From assembly GCF_005796205.1 (NCBI RefSeq), contig NZ_VAHN01000019.1, positions 1-59,592 on the forward strand: a stretch of DNA of 59,592 bases, in the 5' to 3' direction. Below are positions 1 through 8,771 of the stretch, piece after piece. Position 1 is the first letter of the stretch. Every line of letters begins with the position of its first letter. The position numbers and the translations under genes were made by a program. Source of the stretch: Pseudarthrobacter sp. NamE2. GTDB lineage: Bacteria > Actinomycetota > Actinomycetes > Actinomycetales > Micrococcaceae. The notes beneath the pieces are model-generated. The model was not told the DNA's origin. It ran no database searches and saw only the letters and a program-made list of their open reading frames with translations.

Positions 1-372
1 GGTTCCGGTGGCGGAACCCAGGCCCAGGGCCACGTCAGCGGCAACGTCTGCGTCAGCGGCGGTCCCGTCGGTGCCGCCGAGGCCGAGGTTGACGTCTGCT
101 ATTGCAGCGACGTCTGCGGTGGTGTCGGTTCCAGTGGCAGTCCCTAGCGCGACGTCCACTACGGCGGCGACGTCCGCTAAGTCGGACGGCGTTGGGTCAC
201 CCAGCAGGCCCAACGACGTCGTATCAGCGGACGCCCCCGCCGAGATCAATGCGGAAGCGGAAAGATCCGATCCGCTGGTCGTGTCCGCAGCATTGGCCGC
301 GGTGCAGCCGAGGGCCAGAAGCCCTCCGGCAAAGAGGGTGCCAAGCAGCCCCCTGCGAAGGTTGGAACTCAT
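1..372 (-). CDS. Secreted repeat protein, partial (C-terminus beyond window edge)
   Basis: The ATG at 372-370 is preceded by a good AGGAGA ribosome-binding site, and the frame stays open to base 1, so the C-terminus lies outside the window. The 124 visible residues begin with an Arg-containing n-region and a hydrophobic stretch ending in ANA-AD, a typical signal peptidase I site. The LALGC just before it could instead act as a lipobox. The mature part is Ala/Asp/Val/Gly/Thr-rich and built of imperfect units of about 18-22 residues with the pattern ADVAA..DV.LG.G...GT, at least three times. I do not recognise a family. Composition and export signal suggest a surface or cell-wall protein. Its downstream-facing neighbour (463-1392) is also an exported low-complexity protein on the same strand. 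Confidence 0.75.
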   Translation of the reverse strand, partial: MSSNLRRGLLGTLFAGGLLALGCTAANAADTTSGSDLSASALISAGASADTTSLGLLGDPTPSDLADVAAVVDVALGTATGTDTTADVAAIADVNLGLGGTDGTAADADVAADVALGLGSATGT

Positions 373-462
373 GGTGGTGTCTCCTGAAAAAGTTGAGTTA
401 TGGGCGCTGTTCCAGCTGCCCGTGGGGACGCGTGCTGCCCTAAGAGGGCAGGGCGGACTCAA

Positions 463-1392
463 CTAGTCAGGAGAAGAACCGGGGTCGAATGACACCGGTG
501 CCAGGGCATGATCGGGTGCCTCACCGGCAATGACAAGGCCAGCGAGGGGGAAGGCAAAGTCAAAGAGGCTCAGCCATGCTGCGGAGCCGGAACCGCCTCC
601 GGTCAGGCCGCCACTGCCCGCGCCGGAACCGGGAACAGCCGGAGCGTGGATCGGGTAGGACGACGGGTGCGCAGGCGCGGTGTCGCCGCTCCTCATCAAA
701 GCGGCGCCCTCCGCTGCTGCCGGGAAGGCAGAAGTTACCGCAAGGGCGCCCGCGGCGGTTACGGCCGAAGCGGGTGCCTGTTCACGGCGAATCTCGACGG
801 CGGACTCGCCGGAAGCCGCGTCCGCAGCTTCCAGGGATGCGCCTTCCAGGTCTGCCGCTGCGGGCTCCGGAAGGACGGGAGCGCCGTCTTCGACCACAAC
901 TGCGGGTAACTCGGGAACCGGTGCCGGCAACGGTGCAGTGCCGGTGACGAGGTTTGCCACGGGCTCCAGCACCGGAATGGCTTCAGCAACCGGCGGGACC
1001 ACAGTTTCGGCAAGGGTTGCAGTTGCTCCGTCTGCGATATGGGCCACAGGAGCCGACACTGACGAAACAGTGCCAGCGGGAACCACCTGGTTCACCACTG
1101 GAAAGGCCGTAATCAGGTCATCCACGCCGCCCGAAAGCTGGCCGACAATTGGTTGAACCAAGCCGCTGGCAGGCGGGGCAGCGGGAGTGGAAGCTGGCGG
1201 TGCAGGCACGGCCGGGACCAAGTTCTCCGTCACCGATGTAACTGAACCGGTGACGCCCCCCAGCAGCGAAGATGTGTCCGGCAGGGTGTCCGCAGACGCG
1301 GCGGTCGAAGAAAAACTCAGCCAGGTGAACGCCGCGGCGCCCGCCAAAAGGACAGGCCGCAGGGCACGCCACGGGGAACGAGCTTCACCCAT
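463..1392 (-). CDS. Secreted Val/Pro/Ala-rich protein of unknown function
   Basis: I chose the ATG at 1392 (309 aa) because a GGGGGTGG sequence sits just upstream; a TTG 11 codons earlier (1425) is possible. Residues 1 to about 35 form a signal peptide (Arg-containing n-region, hydrophobic core, ASA-D cleavage site). The mature chain is low complexity: Val/Thr/Ser repeats, then Pro/Ala-rich linkers, a Gly/Ser-rich segment near residue 260, and a C-terminal hydrophobic stretch (FDFAFPLAGLVIAG) that may be a membrane anchor followed by a short acidic tail. No catalytic motif is visible. A sigma70-like promoter lies at 1457-1486. No known family could be assigned. Confidence 0.65.
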   Translation of the reverse strand: MGEARSPWRALRPVLLAGAAAFTWLSFSSTAASADTLPDTSSLLGGVTGSVTSVTENLVPAVPAPPASTPAAPPASGLVQPIVGQLSGGVDDLITAFPVVNQVVPAGTVSSVSAPVAHIADGATATLAETVVPPVAEAIPVLEPVANLVTGTAPLPAPVPELPAVVVEDGAPVLPEPAAADLEGASLEAADAASGESAVEIRREQAPASAVTAAGALAVTSAFPAAAEGAALMRSGDTAPAHPSSYPIHAPAVPGSGAGSGGLTGGGSGSAAWLSLFDFAFPLAGLVIAGEAPDHALAPVSFDPGSSPD

Positions 1393-1456
1393 GCGTACCA
1401 CCCCCAGTACTGATGCATTCGACAACGTCTATAGGGTAAAACGAGATATTGCAGAA

Positions 1457-1486
1457 AGTCTAGGGACTCCTAAAACAATTCGACAA
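1457..1486 (-). promoter_or_regulatory. Candidate promoter of the secreted-protein gene
   Basis: On the minus strand TTGTCG is followed after 18 bp by TAGACT, a reasonable -35/-10 pair, in an AT-rich island. The predicted transcript would start near 1450 and have a leader of about 60 nt before the ATG at 1392. Confidence 0.45.
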
Positions 1487-1512
1487 AACAGAAAACATCG
1501 GCATGATTCGTG

Positions 1513-1533
1513 ACAGGCACCTCTTATGCCTGT
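1513..1533 (-). terminator. Hairpin after the Gfo/Idh/MocA gene
   Basis: ACAGGCA and TGCCTGT form a perfect 7-bp stem with a 7-nt loop. It lies about 40 nt past the stop of the oxidoreductase on the minus strand. It lacks a strong T-run, so termination is only probable. Confidence 0.4.
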
Positions 1534-1572
1534 GACGGCATTTAGCAGGTATAACGCTGGTACCGCCGGAAT

Positions 1573-2643
1573 TCAGTGCTTGTCGTTCGGATAGGTGACG
1601 CCAATCTGGGCACGCACACCGTCAAAAAGCCGCATGGTGTTAAGCGAATCCTCCAACGGCATCACGGGGCTCTCGGTCAGTCCCTGCTGGATGCACCTGG
1701 TCACCTCACGCAGCTCATAGGTGTACCCCTTGCCGATGACATCGAACTCTTCCGTCCGTCGCTCATCCCGCCCCGTGGCCACGACAAGGTGGCGGGGATT
1801 GTTGATGGAACCGACACTTTGCAGATAGCCCCGGTTGCCTGCCACTGTTGCAGTGCGCGGGCCATGGGACAACAGCGATGAGGTGAGCTGGACCTGGGCG
1901 GCATGGCTGTACCCGAGCGTCAAGGCGTTCTGAGAGTCCACGCCGTCGTCATTCACAAAGCCCGTCGCGCTCACGGTCTGGGGGAAACCCAGGGTCCCGA
2001 GCGCCCACAGCAGCGGGTAGACCGCGATGTCGAGCAGCGCTCCCCCGCCGTCCTGGCGCGCCCAAAGCCGGGAAGTGGGGGAGTAGGGGGCGGGAAAGCC
2101 GAGGTCCGCGGTGACCCAATGGATGTCTCCAAGTTCACCCGAAGCGGCAATTTCGAACGCCCGTTGCATGCCGGGCAGGAAGCGGCTCCACACCGCTTCC
2201 ATCAGGAAAAGGTTCCGGCCGCGCGCTGCATCGATCAGTTCGGCAGCCTCGCGCGCGTTGATGGTGAAGGCCTTTTCGCAGAGGACATGCTTGCCGGCAT
2301 TGAGTGCTGCGAGCACAATTTCGTGGTGCTGGGCGTGGGGCGTGGCCACGTAGACGACATCCACCCCGTCATCGGCGAGGAGCCGCTGGTAGCCGTGCAC
2401 CCCGCCGTCGTCCCCGTACGCTTTACCAACCCCGTAGGTGGCGGCGAACGCATCCGCTGTGGCCTGCTCGCGGGAACTGACGGCGTACAGTTCGGCGTCG
2501 GCCAGCAGCGCGAGGTCCTGCGCCACGGACCGGGCGATTCCGCCGGTAGCGATGATGCCCCACCGAAGGGTAGCGCCGGAGGCGGAACGGGGATCCGTAT
2601 CGGACTGGCTGGACAACCACGGCGTTGCGATGGGGGCACTCAT
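1573..2643 (-). CDS. Gfo/Idh/MocA family NAD(P)-dependent oxidoreductase
   Basis: Predicted 356-aa cytoplasmic dehydrogenase acting on a sugar, inositol or related polyol. The ATG at 2643 was preferred over one 19 codons upstream because AGGATGG precedes it and family homology begins shortly after. Residues from about 28 (LRWGIIATGGIA) form the Rossmann nucleotide-binding motif. Residues around 100-125 contain VDVVYVATPHAQHHE and the family's signature CEKAF (EKP-like, with Ala for Pro). The C-terminal half is the usual alpha/beta substrate domain. Substrate cannot be told from sequence. It is transcribed alone and is separated from the sugar transporter genes by a pseudogene, so a link to that transporter is only a guess. 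Confidence 0.88.
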   Translation of the reverse strand: MSAPIATPWLSSQSDTDPRSASGATLRWGIIATGGIARSVAQDLALLADAELYAVSSREQATADAFAATYGVGKAYGDDGGVHGYQRLLADDGVDVVYVATPHAQHHEIVLAALNAGKHVLCEKAFTINAREAAELIDAARGRNLFLMEAVWSRFLPGMQRAFEIAASGELGDIHWVTADLGFPAPYSPTSRLWARQDGGGALLDIAVYPLLWALGTLGFPQTVSATGFVNDDGVDSQNALTLGYSHAAQVQLTSSLLSHGPRTATVAGNRGYLQSVGSINNPRHLVVATGRDERRTEEFDVIGKGYTYELREVTRCIQQGLTESPVMPLEDSLNTMRLFDGVRAQIGVTYPNDKH

Positions 2644-2811
2644 GCGCCCATCCTGCCACAGGCGCGCGGGAGGGCTTGGGGAGGGCACGATGGCGGGCAC
2701 CCCCGTCCCGCTGGTCAGTCACCGGGAGTGCCCGCTGGCTGCGGTGGGCTCCTCTGTCGGCCTGCCTGCCAGCCGAAAGCGGCTGCGGTCGCACTGTTAC
2801 TTTCGATAGGC

Positions 2812-3311
2812 TGCGGAGGACAGCGAAATTTGCCGCGTCCGTATCGGCCGTGGCGCTTGCCGCGGGACTCGCTTCCGCCGCCCCCGCCGCAGCGGGCGGC
2901 GCTGGCAAAGAGGGGCGCATCGACGGCACCCAAGGTCCTCTATGTCAACGGCATAATCGACGAAAACCAGGCAGCCGACGGCCGCATGCTCGGCGAGCGG
3001 GACTACGCCCCGGGCTACGACATCCAGAAGTACATCTCCTGCTTCGGGCCGGACGGAAAGGTGTGGAGCGAATACTGCGCCAACATCGTGATCCTCAGCG
3101 CCACCAGTGGTGAACAGCTACAACGGACACCGCTCTTGAAGCGGAACTGTCCGGAACCCCGGCCCCCGACTGGACGGGCTGGGAGTTCACCACCCGTCGT
3201 CGGCTGGAACCCGGCGGATGCCTACAGCTTCAAGCATTCATTACGCCTGAGGCAATGCGGAACCACGCACTGCAGTTCACGGGACCCGGTCTGCTCACCG
3301 TGTACGTGTAG
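2812..3311 (+). pseudogene. Frameshifted small secreted-protein gene
   Basis: Three pieces of one protein lie in three successive frames. The first (about 2815-2915) encodes a signal peptide (LRRTAKFAASVSAVALAAG, then an Ala-rich cleavage region). The second (about 2925-3110) encodes APKVLYVNGIIDE through WSEYCANIVILSATSGEQ with two Cys. The third (about 3115-3311) encodes TDTALEAELSGTPAPDW through LQFTGPGLLTVYV and stop. No ATG, GTG or TTG sits well at the expected start; a CTG at 2812 is where one would be expected. Two shifts plus a poor start argue for a decayed gene, though sequencing errors could produce the shifts. Family not recognised; the intact protein would be about 165 aa. Confidence 0.6.
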
Positions 3312-3335
3312 CAGTAGCCGCAACCACGCACGGAA

Positions 3336-3373
3336 AAGCCCGGCCCCCTGAAAAGGGGACCGGGCTTGACCTG
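3336..3373. terminator. Terminator hairpin between the pseudogene and chvE
   Basis: AAGCCCGG...CCGGGCTT with an inner CCCCT/AGGGG stem around a short A-rich loop. It lies just past the stop of the sugar-binding protein gene (minus strand) and just past the pseudogene (plus strand), so it can serve both directions. Confidence 0.75.
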
Positions 3374-3384
3374 TATCAGACCTG

Positions 3385-4479
3385 CTACTTGGTGATCGGG
3401 CCGAGGACCGGATCGTCAGTGTAGGCGGTCTTCACATTCTCGGCGGTCACGATGACCGGCTCCAGCAGGTAGGCCGGAACGGTCTTGACGCCGTTGTTGT
3501 AGGAGTTGGGATCATTGATCTCCAGTTCCTTGCCGGCCTGGAGGTCCTTGACCATGGTGAGGGCGTGCTCAACGAGCTTGCGGGTGTCCTTATTGATGGT
3601 CGAGTACTGCTCGTTGGCCATGATCGACTTGACCGATTCAACCTCGGAATCCTGGCCGGTAACGATCGGGAGCTCCTTGCCGGCAGCCTTGACGGAGGTC
3701 AGGACGGCGCGGGCCAGGGTGTCGTTCGGGGACAGCACGCCGTGCAGGGGCTCGCTGGTGTAGCTGCCGGTGAGCAGCGTGTCAGCGCGGCGCTGTGCGT
3801 TTTCGGCCTTCCAGCCCTGGGTCACGGCCTGCTCGAAGTTGGTCTGGCCGGAAACGACCTTGAGGGTGCCGTCGTCAATCTTGGGCTGCAGGACACTCAT
3901 GGCGCCGTCGAAGAAGACCTTGGCGTTGGCGTCGTCGGGGGAACCGGCGAAGAGTTCGATGTTGTAGGGACCCGAACCCTTCTTCTCCTGGAGGCCTTCC
4001 AGCAGTGCCTGGCCCTGGAGTTCACCTACCTTGAAGTTGTCGTAGGCCACGTAGTAGTCCACGTTCTCGGTGTTCAGCAGCAGGCGGTCATAGGCAATGA
4101 CGGTGGCACCGGCATCCTTGGCCTGCTTGAGCTGGGTACCGAGCTGCGTGCCGTCGATGGCGCCCACGATGATGACCTTGGCGCCCTTGGTGACCATGGC
4201 GCTGACCTGGTTCTGCTGCTCGGACACGCCGCCATTGGCGAACTGCACGTCAGCTTTGAAGCCTGCACCGTTGAGGCCGTCGTTGAACAGCTTTTCGGCC
4301 AGGACCCAGTTCTCACTGGTCTTCTGCGGAAGCGCGACGCCGATGGAGGCGTTCTGCTCGAAGCCGCCGCCTTCGGTGGCACCGCCTGTCGTGGTCTCGG
4401 AGCGTCCGCAGCCCGTCAGCGCCAGTGCTGCGATGGCAGCAACTGCTGCGGCCTTTCCTGCTTTACCAAACACTTTCAT
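3385..4479 (-). CDS. chvE: Sugar ABC transporter substrate-binding lipoprotein, ChvE type
   Basis: 364-aa extracytoplasmic sugar-binding lipoprotein. A lipobox (LALTGC, Cys24) follows the signal peptide. The mature protein has the periplasmic-binding-protein fold of the ribose/galactose class, with ChvE-like segments: SIGVALPQKTSENWVL near residue 45, IIVGAIDGTQL near 105, AYDRLLLNTENVDYYV near 130, and SPNDTLARAVL near 250. ChvE of Agrobacterium binds several monosaccharides (arabinose, galactose, glucose, xylose). It is the last gene after the ATPase and permease genes, 50 bp behind the permease, whereas in many species the binding-protein gene comes first. It is expected to be controlled with them by the ROK repressor. 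Confidence 0.88.
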   Translation of the reverse strand: MKVFGKAGKAAAVAAIAALALTGCGRSETTTGGATEGGGFEQNASIGVALPQKTSENWVLAEKLFNDGLNGAGFKADVQFANGGVSEQQNQVSAMVTKGAKVIIVGAIDGTQLGTQLKQAKDAGATVIAYDRLLLNTENVDYYVAYDNFKVGELQGQALLEGLQEKKGSGPYNIELFAGSPDDANAKVFFDGAMSVLQPKIDDGTLKVVSGQTNFEQAVTQGWKAENAQRRADTLLTGSYTSEPLHGVLSPNDTLARAVLTSVKAAGKELPIVTGQDSEVESVKSIMANEQYSTINKDTRKLVEHALTMVKDLQAGKELEINDPNSYNNGVKTVPAYLLEPVIVTAENVKTAYTDDPVLGPITK

Positions 4480-4529
4480 TGTTGGTTCTCTTTCTCTGTT
4501 GTGGTGTAACGGTGTCCAGGCTGCGAAGC

Positions 4530-5816
4530 TCAGGCTTCCCGAGCGATGGCTTCCTTGGTGGAGGTGGTTTCGTCGGACTGGAGGGGGTTGCTGGGGCCAC
4601 CGCCGGCGGGGCGGTTGAAGTTCCTGGTGAGGAGGCCGATGATCGACCTCTTGCCCTGGCTCTTGTTGTAGACGTCGAATGCGACGGCGATCAGGAGGAC
4701 AAGGCCCTTGATGATCTGGGTGAGGTCGGCGCCGACGCCCAGGAGCTGCAGGCCGTTGTTGAGGACGGCCATGACCAGGCCACCAACGATGGAGCCAACC
4801 ACGGTGCCCACACCGCCGGTGACCGCGGCCCCGCCGATGAAGACTGCGGCGATGGCGTCAAGTTCCCAGCCCACGCCGTCGAACGGGCCGGATGCGGTGG
4901 AGCGGCCGACGAAAATCATGCCGGCCAAACCGGCCAGGATGGACATGTTCATCATGACCAGGAAGTTGACCTTCTTGGACTGGACGCCGGAGAGTTCGGC
5001 TGCGTGCCGGTTGCCGCCGACGGCGTACACGTGGCGGCCGAGGATGGTCCGGGAGGAGATGAAGCCGTACAGCAGGACCAGGACGGCCAAAATCAGGCCG
5101 GGGATGGGGAACGACGTGCCGGGACGGCCGGTGGCGAACAGGTAGGTGGCGTAGAGGATGGCGCCGGCGATCAGGACCAGCTTCAGGGCGGTGACCCACA
5201 TTTCCGGAACCTCGGCACCCAGGGCCTTGGCGCGGGCACGCGAGCGGAGCTCGCCCCAGACCACGAATGCGGCGGCGGCGATGCCCAGCAGCAGGGTGAG
5301 GTTGTTGAACCCGGTGTTGGGTCCCACCTCGGGAAGGTAGCCGGCGCCAAGGTACTGGAAGTCGTTCGGGACCGGAATGGTGTTGGACTTGCCGACGAAC
5401 TGGTTGAAGCCGCGGAAGAGGAGCATGCCGGCCAGGGTCACGATGAAGGCCGGGATTCCCACGTAGGCCGTCCACCAGCCTTGCCATGCACCGATCAGCG
5501 CGCCGAGCAGCAGCCCCAGCAGCACCCCGGCGTACCAGGGGATGCCCCAGTCGCGGATGGCGAGGGCGACAGTAACACCGACGAACGCGGCCACGGAACC
5601 GACGGAAAGGTCGATGTGGCCGGCGATGATGACCAGGACCATGCCGATGGCGAGGATCAGGATGTAGGAGTTGCCGTTGAAGAGGTTGATGACGTTGCCG
5701 GGGGTGAGTGTCCGGCCTTCGGTGGCGATCTGGAAGAAGATGATCAGTGCCACGAGGGCGAAGATCATGCCGAATTGGCGGGTGTTGCCGCCAAACAGCT
5801 TCTTGAGGGCGTTCAT
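4530..5816 (-). CDS. gguB: Sugar ABC transporter permease, GguB/MmsB type
   Basis: 428-aa polytopic membrane protein of the ribose/xylose permease family (BPD_transp_2). Hydrophobic segments run from about residue 15 to 400, with the conserved IAGHIDLSVGSVAAFVG segment near residue 65 and LDAIAAVFIGGAAVTGGVGTV near 320. The long central part and overall length fit the multiple-monosaccharide permease MmsB/GguB better than the shorter RbsC (about 320 aa). It lies 43 bp downstream of the ATPase gene and 50 bp upstream of chvE. Together the three would import monosaccharides at the cost of ATP. Confidence 0.88.
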   Translation of the reverse strand: MNALKKLFGGNTRQFGMIFALVALIIFFQIATEGRTLTPGNVINLFNGNSYILILAIGMVLVIIAGHIDLSVGSVAAFVGVTVALAIRDWGIPWYAGVLLGLLLGALIGAWQGWWTAYVGIPAFIVTLAGMLLFRGFNQFVGKSNTIPVPNDFQYLGAGYLPEVGPNTGFNNLTLLLGIAAAAFVVWGELRSRARAKALGAEVPEMWVTALKLVLIAGAILYATYLFATGRPGTSFPIPGLILAVLVLLYGFISSRTILGRHVYAVGGNRHAAELSGVQSKKVNFLVMMNMSILAGLAGMIFVGRSTASGPFDGVGWELDAIAAVFIGGAAVTGGVGTVVGSIVGGLVMAVLNNGLQLLGVGADLTQIIKGLVLLIAVAFDVYNKSQGKRSIIGLLTRNFNRPAGGGPSNPLQSDETTSTKEAIAREA

Positions 5817-5859
5817 GGTTCAGTCCTTGTGTCCGGAAGGTTCTGGATGATCCAGAGGG

Positions 5860-7416
5860 TCAGGCGGCTTTGCGGGCCGAGGTCATCAGTTTCATCAGGC
5901 TTTCCTGGCTGGCCTCGTCTTTGTTCAGGACACCGGTGATGGCGCCTTCGAAGATGGTGTAAATGCGGTCGGACAGGCCCAGGAGTTCGGGGAGTTCCGA
6001 GGAGATGACGATGACTCCCTTGCCCTGGTTGGCGAGCTGCTGGATGATGCCGTAGATCTCGTACTTGGCGCCAACGTCGATGCCGCGGGTGGGCTCGTCA
6101 AGGATCAGCAGGTCGGGGTCGGTGAACATCCACTTCGCGAGGACCACTTTCTGCTGGTTGCCGCCGGAGAGTTTGGCAACGCCTTCCTCCACCGACGGGG
6201 TCTTGGTGCGCAGCGACTTGCGGTACTGCTCTGCCACCGTGAACTCCTGGTTGGGGTCCACCACGGAGTTGCGGCTGATCTTGCGCAGGTTGGCGGCGAC
6301 GGTGGTGGTCTTGATGTCGTCCAGCAGGTTCAGGCCAAGGGTTTTGCGGTCCTCGGTAACATAGCCCAGCCCGGCGTCGATGGCCTGGCGGACGTTCTTG
6401 AGGACCACCTCTTTCCCGTCCTTGTAGATGTGGCCGCTGATGAACCGCCCGTAGGAGCGGCCGAAGACCGAGCGGGCCAGCTCGGTGCGGCCGGCGCCCA
6501 TGAGTCCGGCGAACCCGACGATCTCGCCGCGGCGGACAAAGAAGCTGGAGTTCTTGCAGACCAGCCGGTCCTGGACGTTGGGGTGGCCCACCGTCCAGTC
6601 CTTGACCTCGAAGAACACCTCGCCGATCTTGGGTGTGTGGTCCGGGAACCGCGACTCCAGGGTGCGGCCCACCATGCCTTTGATGATGCGGTCCTCGTCC
6701 ACGCCGTCCGCCTTGACGTCCAGCGTCTCGATGGACTTGCCGTCGCGGATGATGGTGATGGAGTCGGCGATCTGTTCAATCTCGTTGAGCTTGTGGGAGA
6801 TGATGATGGACGTGATCCCGCGGCCCTTGAGTCCCAGGATGAGGTCCAGCAGGTGCTGGGAGTCCGACTCGTTCAGCGCCGCGGTGGGCTCGTCCAGGAT
6901 GAGGATCTTGACGGACTTGTTCAGCGCCTTGGCGATTTCCACCAGCTGCTGCTTGCCGACGCCGATTTCCTTGATGGGCGTGTCCGGATTTTCCCGCAGG
7001 CCCACCCGGGCCAGAAGCTCGGTGGAACGGATACGCGCTTCGGACCAGTCGATGACGCCCCGCTTGGTGGGTTCGTTGCCGAGGAAGATGTTCTCCATGA
7101 TGGACAGTTCGGGGATCAGCGCGAGTTCCTGGTGGATGATCACGATCCCTGCGTGCTCGCTGGCGCGGATGTCCTTGAACTGCTGGACCTGCCCCTGATA
7201 GACGATGTCACCGTCGTAGCTTCCGTGCGGGTAGACCCCCGACAGGACCTTCATCAAGGTGGACTTTCCGGCGCCGTTCTCGCCGCAAATGGCGTGGATT
7301 TCCCCCGCCTTCACGCGGAGGTTCACGTCCGAGAGGGCTTTGACCCCGGGAAATTCCTTGGTTATGGAGCGCATCTCCAGGATGATCGGCTCCGCTTGCG
7401 TGGTCTGGGACGTCAT
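5860..7416 (-). CDS. gguA: Sugar ABC transporter ATPase, GguA/MmsA type
   Basis: 518-aa tandem ATPase that powers sugar import. The ATG at 7416 has GGAGGG nine bases upstream, so the longer frame starting at 7461 was rejected. The N-terminal half has Walker A GENGAGKST (residues 45-53), a signature region IGVGKQQLVEIAKAL and Walker B ILILDEPTAAL. The C-terminal half has a degenerate Walker A (GLMGAGRTE), signature KLSGGNQQKVVLAKW and Walker B LLILDEPTRGID. This arrangement is usual for the RbsA/XylG/GguA class. It is the first gene of the three-gene transporter operon; a candidate ROK operator lies upstream at 7510-7527. Confidence 0.9.
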   Translation of the reverse strand: MTSQTTQAEPIILEMRSITKEFPGVKALSDVNLRVKAGEIHAICGENGAGKSTLMKVLSGVYPHGSYDGDIVYQGQVQQFKDIRASEHAGIVIIHQELALIPELSIMENIFLGNEPTKRGVIDWSEARIRSTELLARVGLRENPDTPIKEIGVGKQQLVEIAKALNKSVKILILDEPTAALNESDSQHLLDLILGLKGRGITSIIISHKLNEIEQIADSITIIRDGKSIETLDVKADGVDEDRIIKGMVGRTLESRFPDHTPKIGEVFFEVKDWTVGHPNVQDRLVCKNSSFFVRRGEIVGFAGLMGAGRTELARSVFGRSYGRFISGHIYKDGKEVVLKNVRQAIDAGLGYVTEDRKTLGLNLLDDIKTTTVAANLRKISRNSVVDPNQEFTVAEQYRKSLRTKTPSVEEGVAKLSGGNQQKVVLAKWMFTDPDLLILDEPTRGIDVGAKYEIYGIIQQLANQGKGVIVISSELPELLGLSDRIYTIFEGAITGVLNKDEASQESLMKLMTSARKAA

Positions 7417-7509
7417 ATGCCCTAACCCTCCAATGCAATGACTTCTTTGTCCGGCCGGCAAAGCGCAGGGCCGTCTGATGCAAAAGTAAACTTGATCACG
7501 GCAGTTGTC

Positions 7510-7527
7510 GTCAAGTCTTTAACGCAA
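7510..7527. promoter_or_regulatory. Candidate ROK operator in front of the sugar transporter operon
   Basis: GTCAAGTCTTTAACGCAA. The same 18-bp pattern (GTCAAGnnnTTAACGCAA) occurs at 8772-8789 in front of the ROK gene, in the same orientation. Read on the minus strand it ends in TTGAC, which with TTTACT 18-19 bp further could be the transporter promoter's -35, so a bound repressor would cover it. Confidence 0.6.
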
Positions 7528-7548
7528 CGGCTGGATAACGAAAACGAT

Positions 7549-8739
7549 TTACGTCTTTCGAATGCCGGCGTGGCGGAACACCAGGGCGGCCGCTCCCAAT
7601 GCCTCCGCCCGGTCCCCGAGAGAGGACATGGCCAGCGTTGTGGTTTCGCCGATGACCGGCACGGCGTGCCGGACCAAACCACGCCGGATAGGCTCCAGCA
7701 GGAGGTCCCCGAGGCCTGCCAACGGCCCGCCCACCACGATCACCTCCGGGTTGATCAGGTTGGCGACATTGCCCAGGGCGCGGCCTACGGAAAGGCCCGC
7801 ATCGTCCACCACGCGCAGGGTGGCCGGGTCCCGGTTGAGGGCCTTCCGGACGATGTCCGCCGGGGTCAGCGGCCTGTCCCCGCCGCGGCTCAGGAGCTCG
7901 ATCATGGTGGTGGTTGAGGCGATGGTTTCCAGGCAGCCGCGGTTCCCGCAGCGGCACACAAGTCCCTGCTCGTGGATGGTTGCATGGCCGATTTCCCCTG
8001 TGATCCCAACATTCCCGTAGTAGGGGGCGCCGTTGAGGATCAGGCCAGCGCCGATGCCGGATCCGATCTTCAGGAACAGCAGGTTGCTGACCCCGGTGTG
8101 TTGCCCCCAGGTGACCTCGGACCAGGCGCCGAGATTGGCGTCGTTGTCCACAAACACGGGGATTCTCAAGGTTTCCTCAAGATGCTGCAGGATATTGATC
8201 CCCACCCACTCCGGGAGGATGGCCCCCTGCGCGACGGTGCCTGTGCGGCGGTCGATGGGGCCGGGAATTCCGACGCCGGCCCCCACCACTGCGGAGCGGT
8301 CCACACCGCTGTCCCGGAGCAGTTTGTCGAGGAGGGCAACCGCGGCCTGGATGCCTTCCTCAGCCTGGTGGCCAAGCGGAAGCATGACGGATTCTTCGGC
8401 GATGACGTGGTAGCTGAGCGAAGCGAGGACCACCCGCAGGTGCCGGCGGCCGAAGTCGATTCCGACGGCGACGGCGCCGTTGCTGTTGAGCCGGACATTG
8501 AGGGCGCGCCTCCCGGAGCTGGTGATCGGTTCCGTGGAGGCCAGCCCCGAGTCAAGCATGATTTTCACGATATTTGAGACCGTGGCCGTGGACAGGCCGG
8601 TCTGCCGGGCCAGCTCGGCCTGGGTGGAGGGGCCGTCCATCAGGCTCTCGATGATCCGCTGTTGGTTAAGCTGCCGCAGGGCGGACTGTGAACCGGGATT
8701 CTTCGGCTTGCTCCTCGTTGAGCGCGGGGTTGCGGACAT
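7549..8739 (-). CDS. ROK family transcriptional regulator (NagC/XylR type)
   Basis: 396-aa DNA-binding repressor. Residues about 18-65 form a winged helix-turn-helix (QQRIIESLMDGPSTQAELAR then TATVSNIVKIML). The rest is a ROK sugar-kinase-like domain with VGIDFGRRHLRVVLA near residue 93, GVGIPGPIDRRTG near 155 and the zinc motif CRCGNRGCLET near 262. It is encoded directly upstream of, and on the same strand as, the sugar ABC operon, so its likely role is sugar-responsive repression of that transporter. The shared motif at 7510 and 8772 suggests that it also represses itself. The effector sugar is unknown. Confidence 0.88.
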   Translation of the reverse strand: MSATPRSTRSKPKNPGSQSALRQLNQQRIIESLMDGPSTQAELARQTGLSTATVSNIVKIMLDSGLASTEPITSSGRRALNVRLNSNGAVAVGIDFGRRHLRVVLASLSYHVIAEESVMLPLGHQAEEGIQAAVALLDKLLRDSGVDRSAVVGAGVGIPGPIDRRTGTVAQGAILPEWVGINILQHLEETLRIPVFVDNDANLGAWSEVTWGQHTGVSNLLFLKIGSGIGAGLILNGAPYYGNVGITGEIGHATIHEQGLVCRCGNRGCLETIASTTTMIELLSRGGDRPLTPADIVRKALNRDPATLRVVDDAGLSVGRALGNVANLINPEVIVVGGPLAGLGDLLLEPIRRGLVRHAVPVIGETTTLAMSSLGDRAEALGAAALVFRHAGIRKT

Positions 8740-8771
8740 GCTAAGAACATTGCCCTATCGCTCGTCTTGGA

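Noticed and set aside
436..450. TGCCCT-AAG-AGGGCA hairpin after the secreted-protein gene as a terminator
   Set aside because: Six-bp stem with no T-run; too weak to call.
4425..5939. 504-codon open frame antisense to the sugar permease
   Set aside because: Asp/Glu/Gly-rich shadow of hydrophobic codons; the permease on the minus strand is unambiguous.
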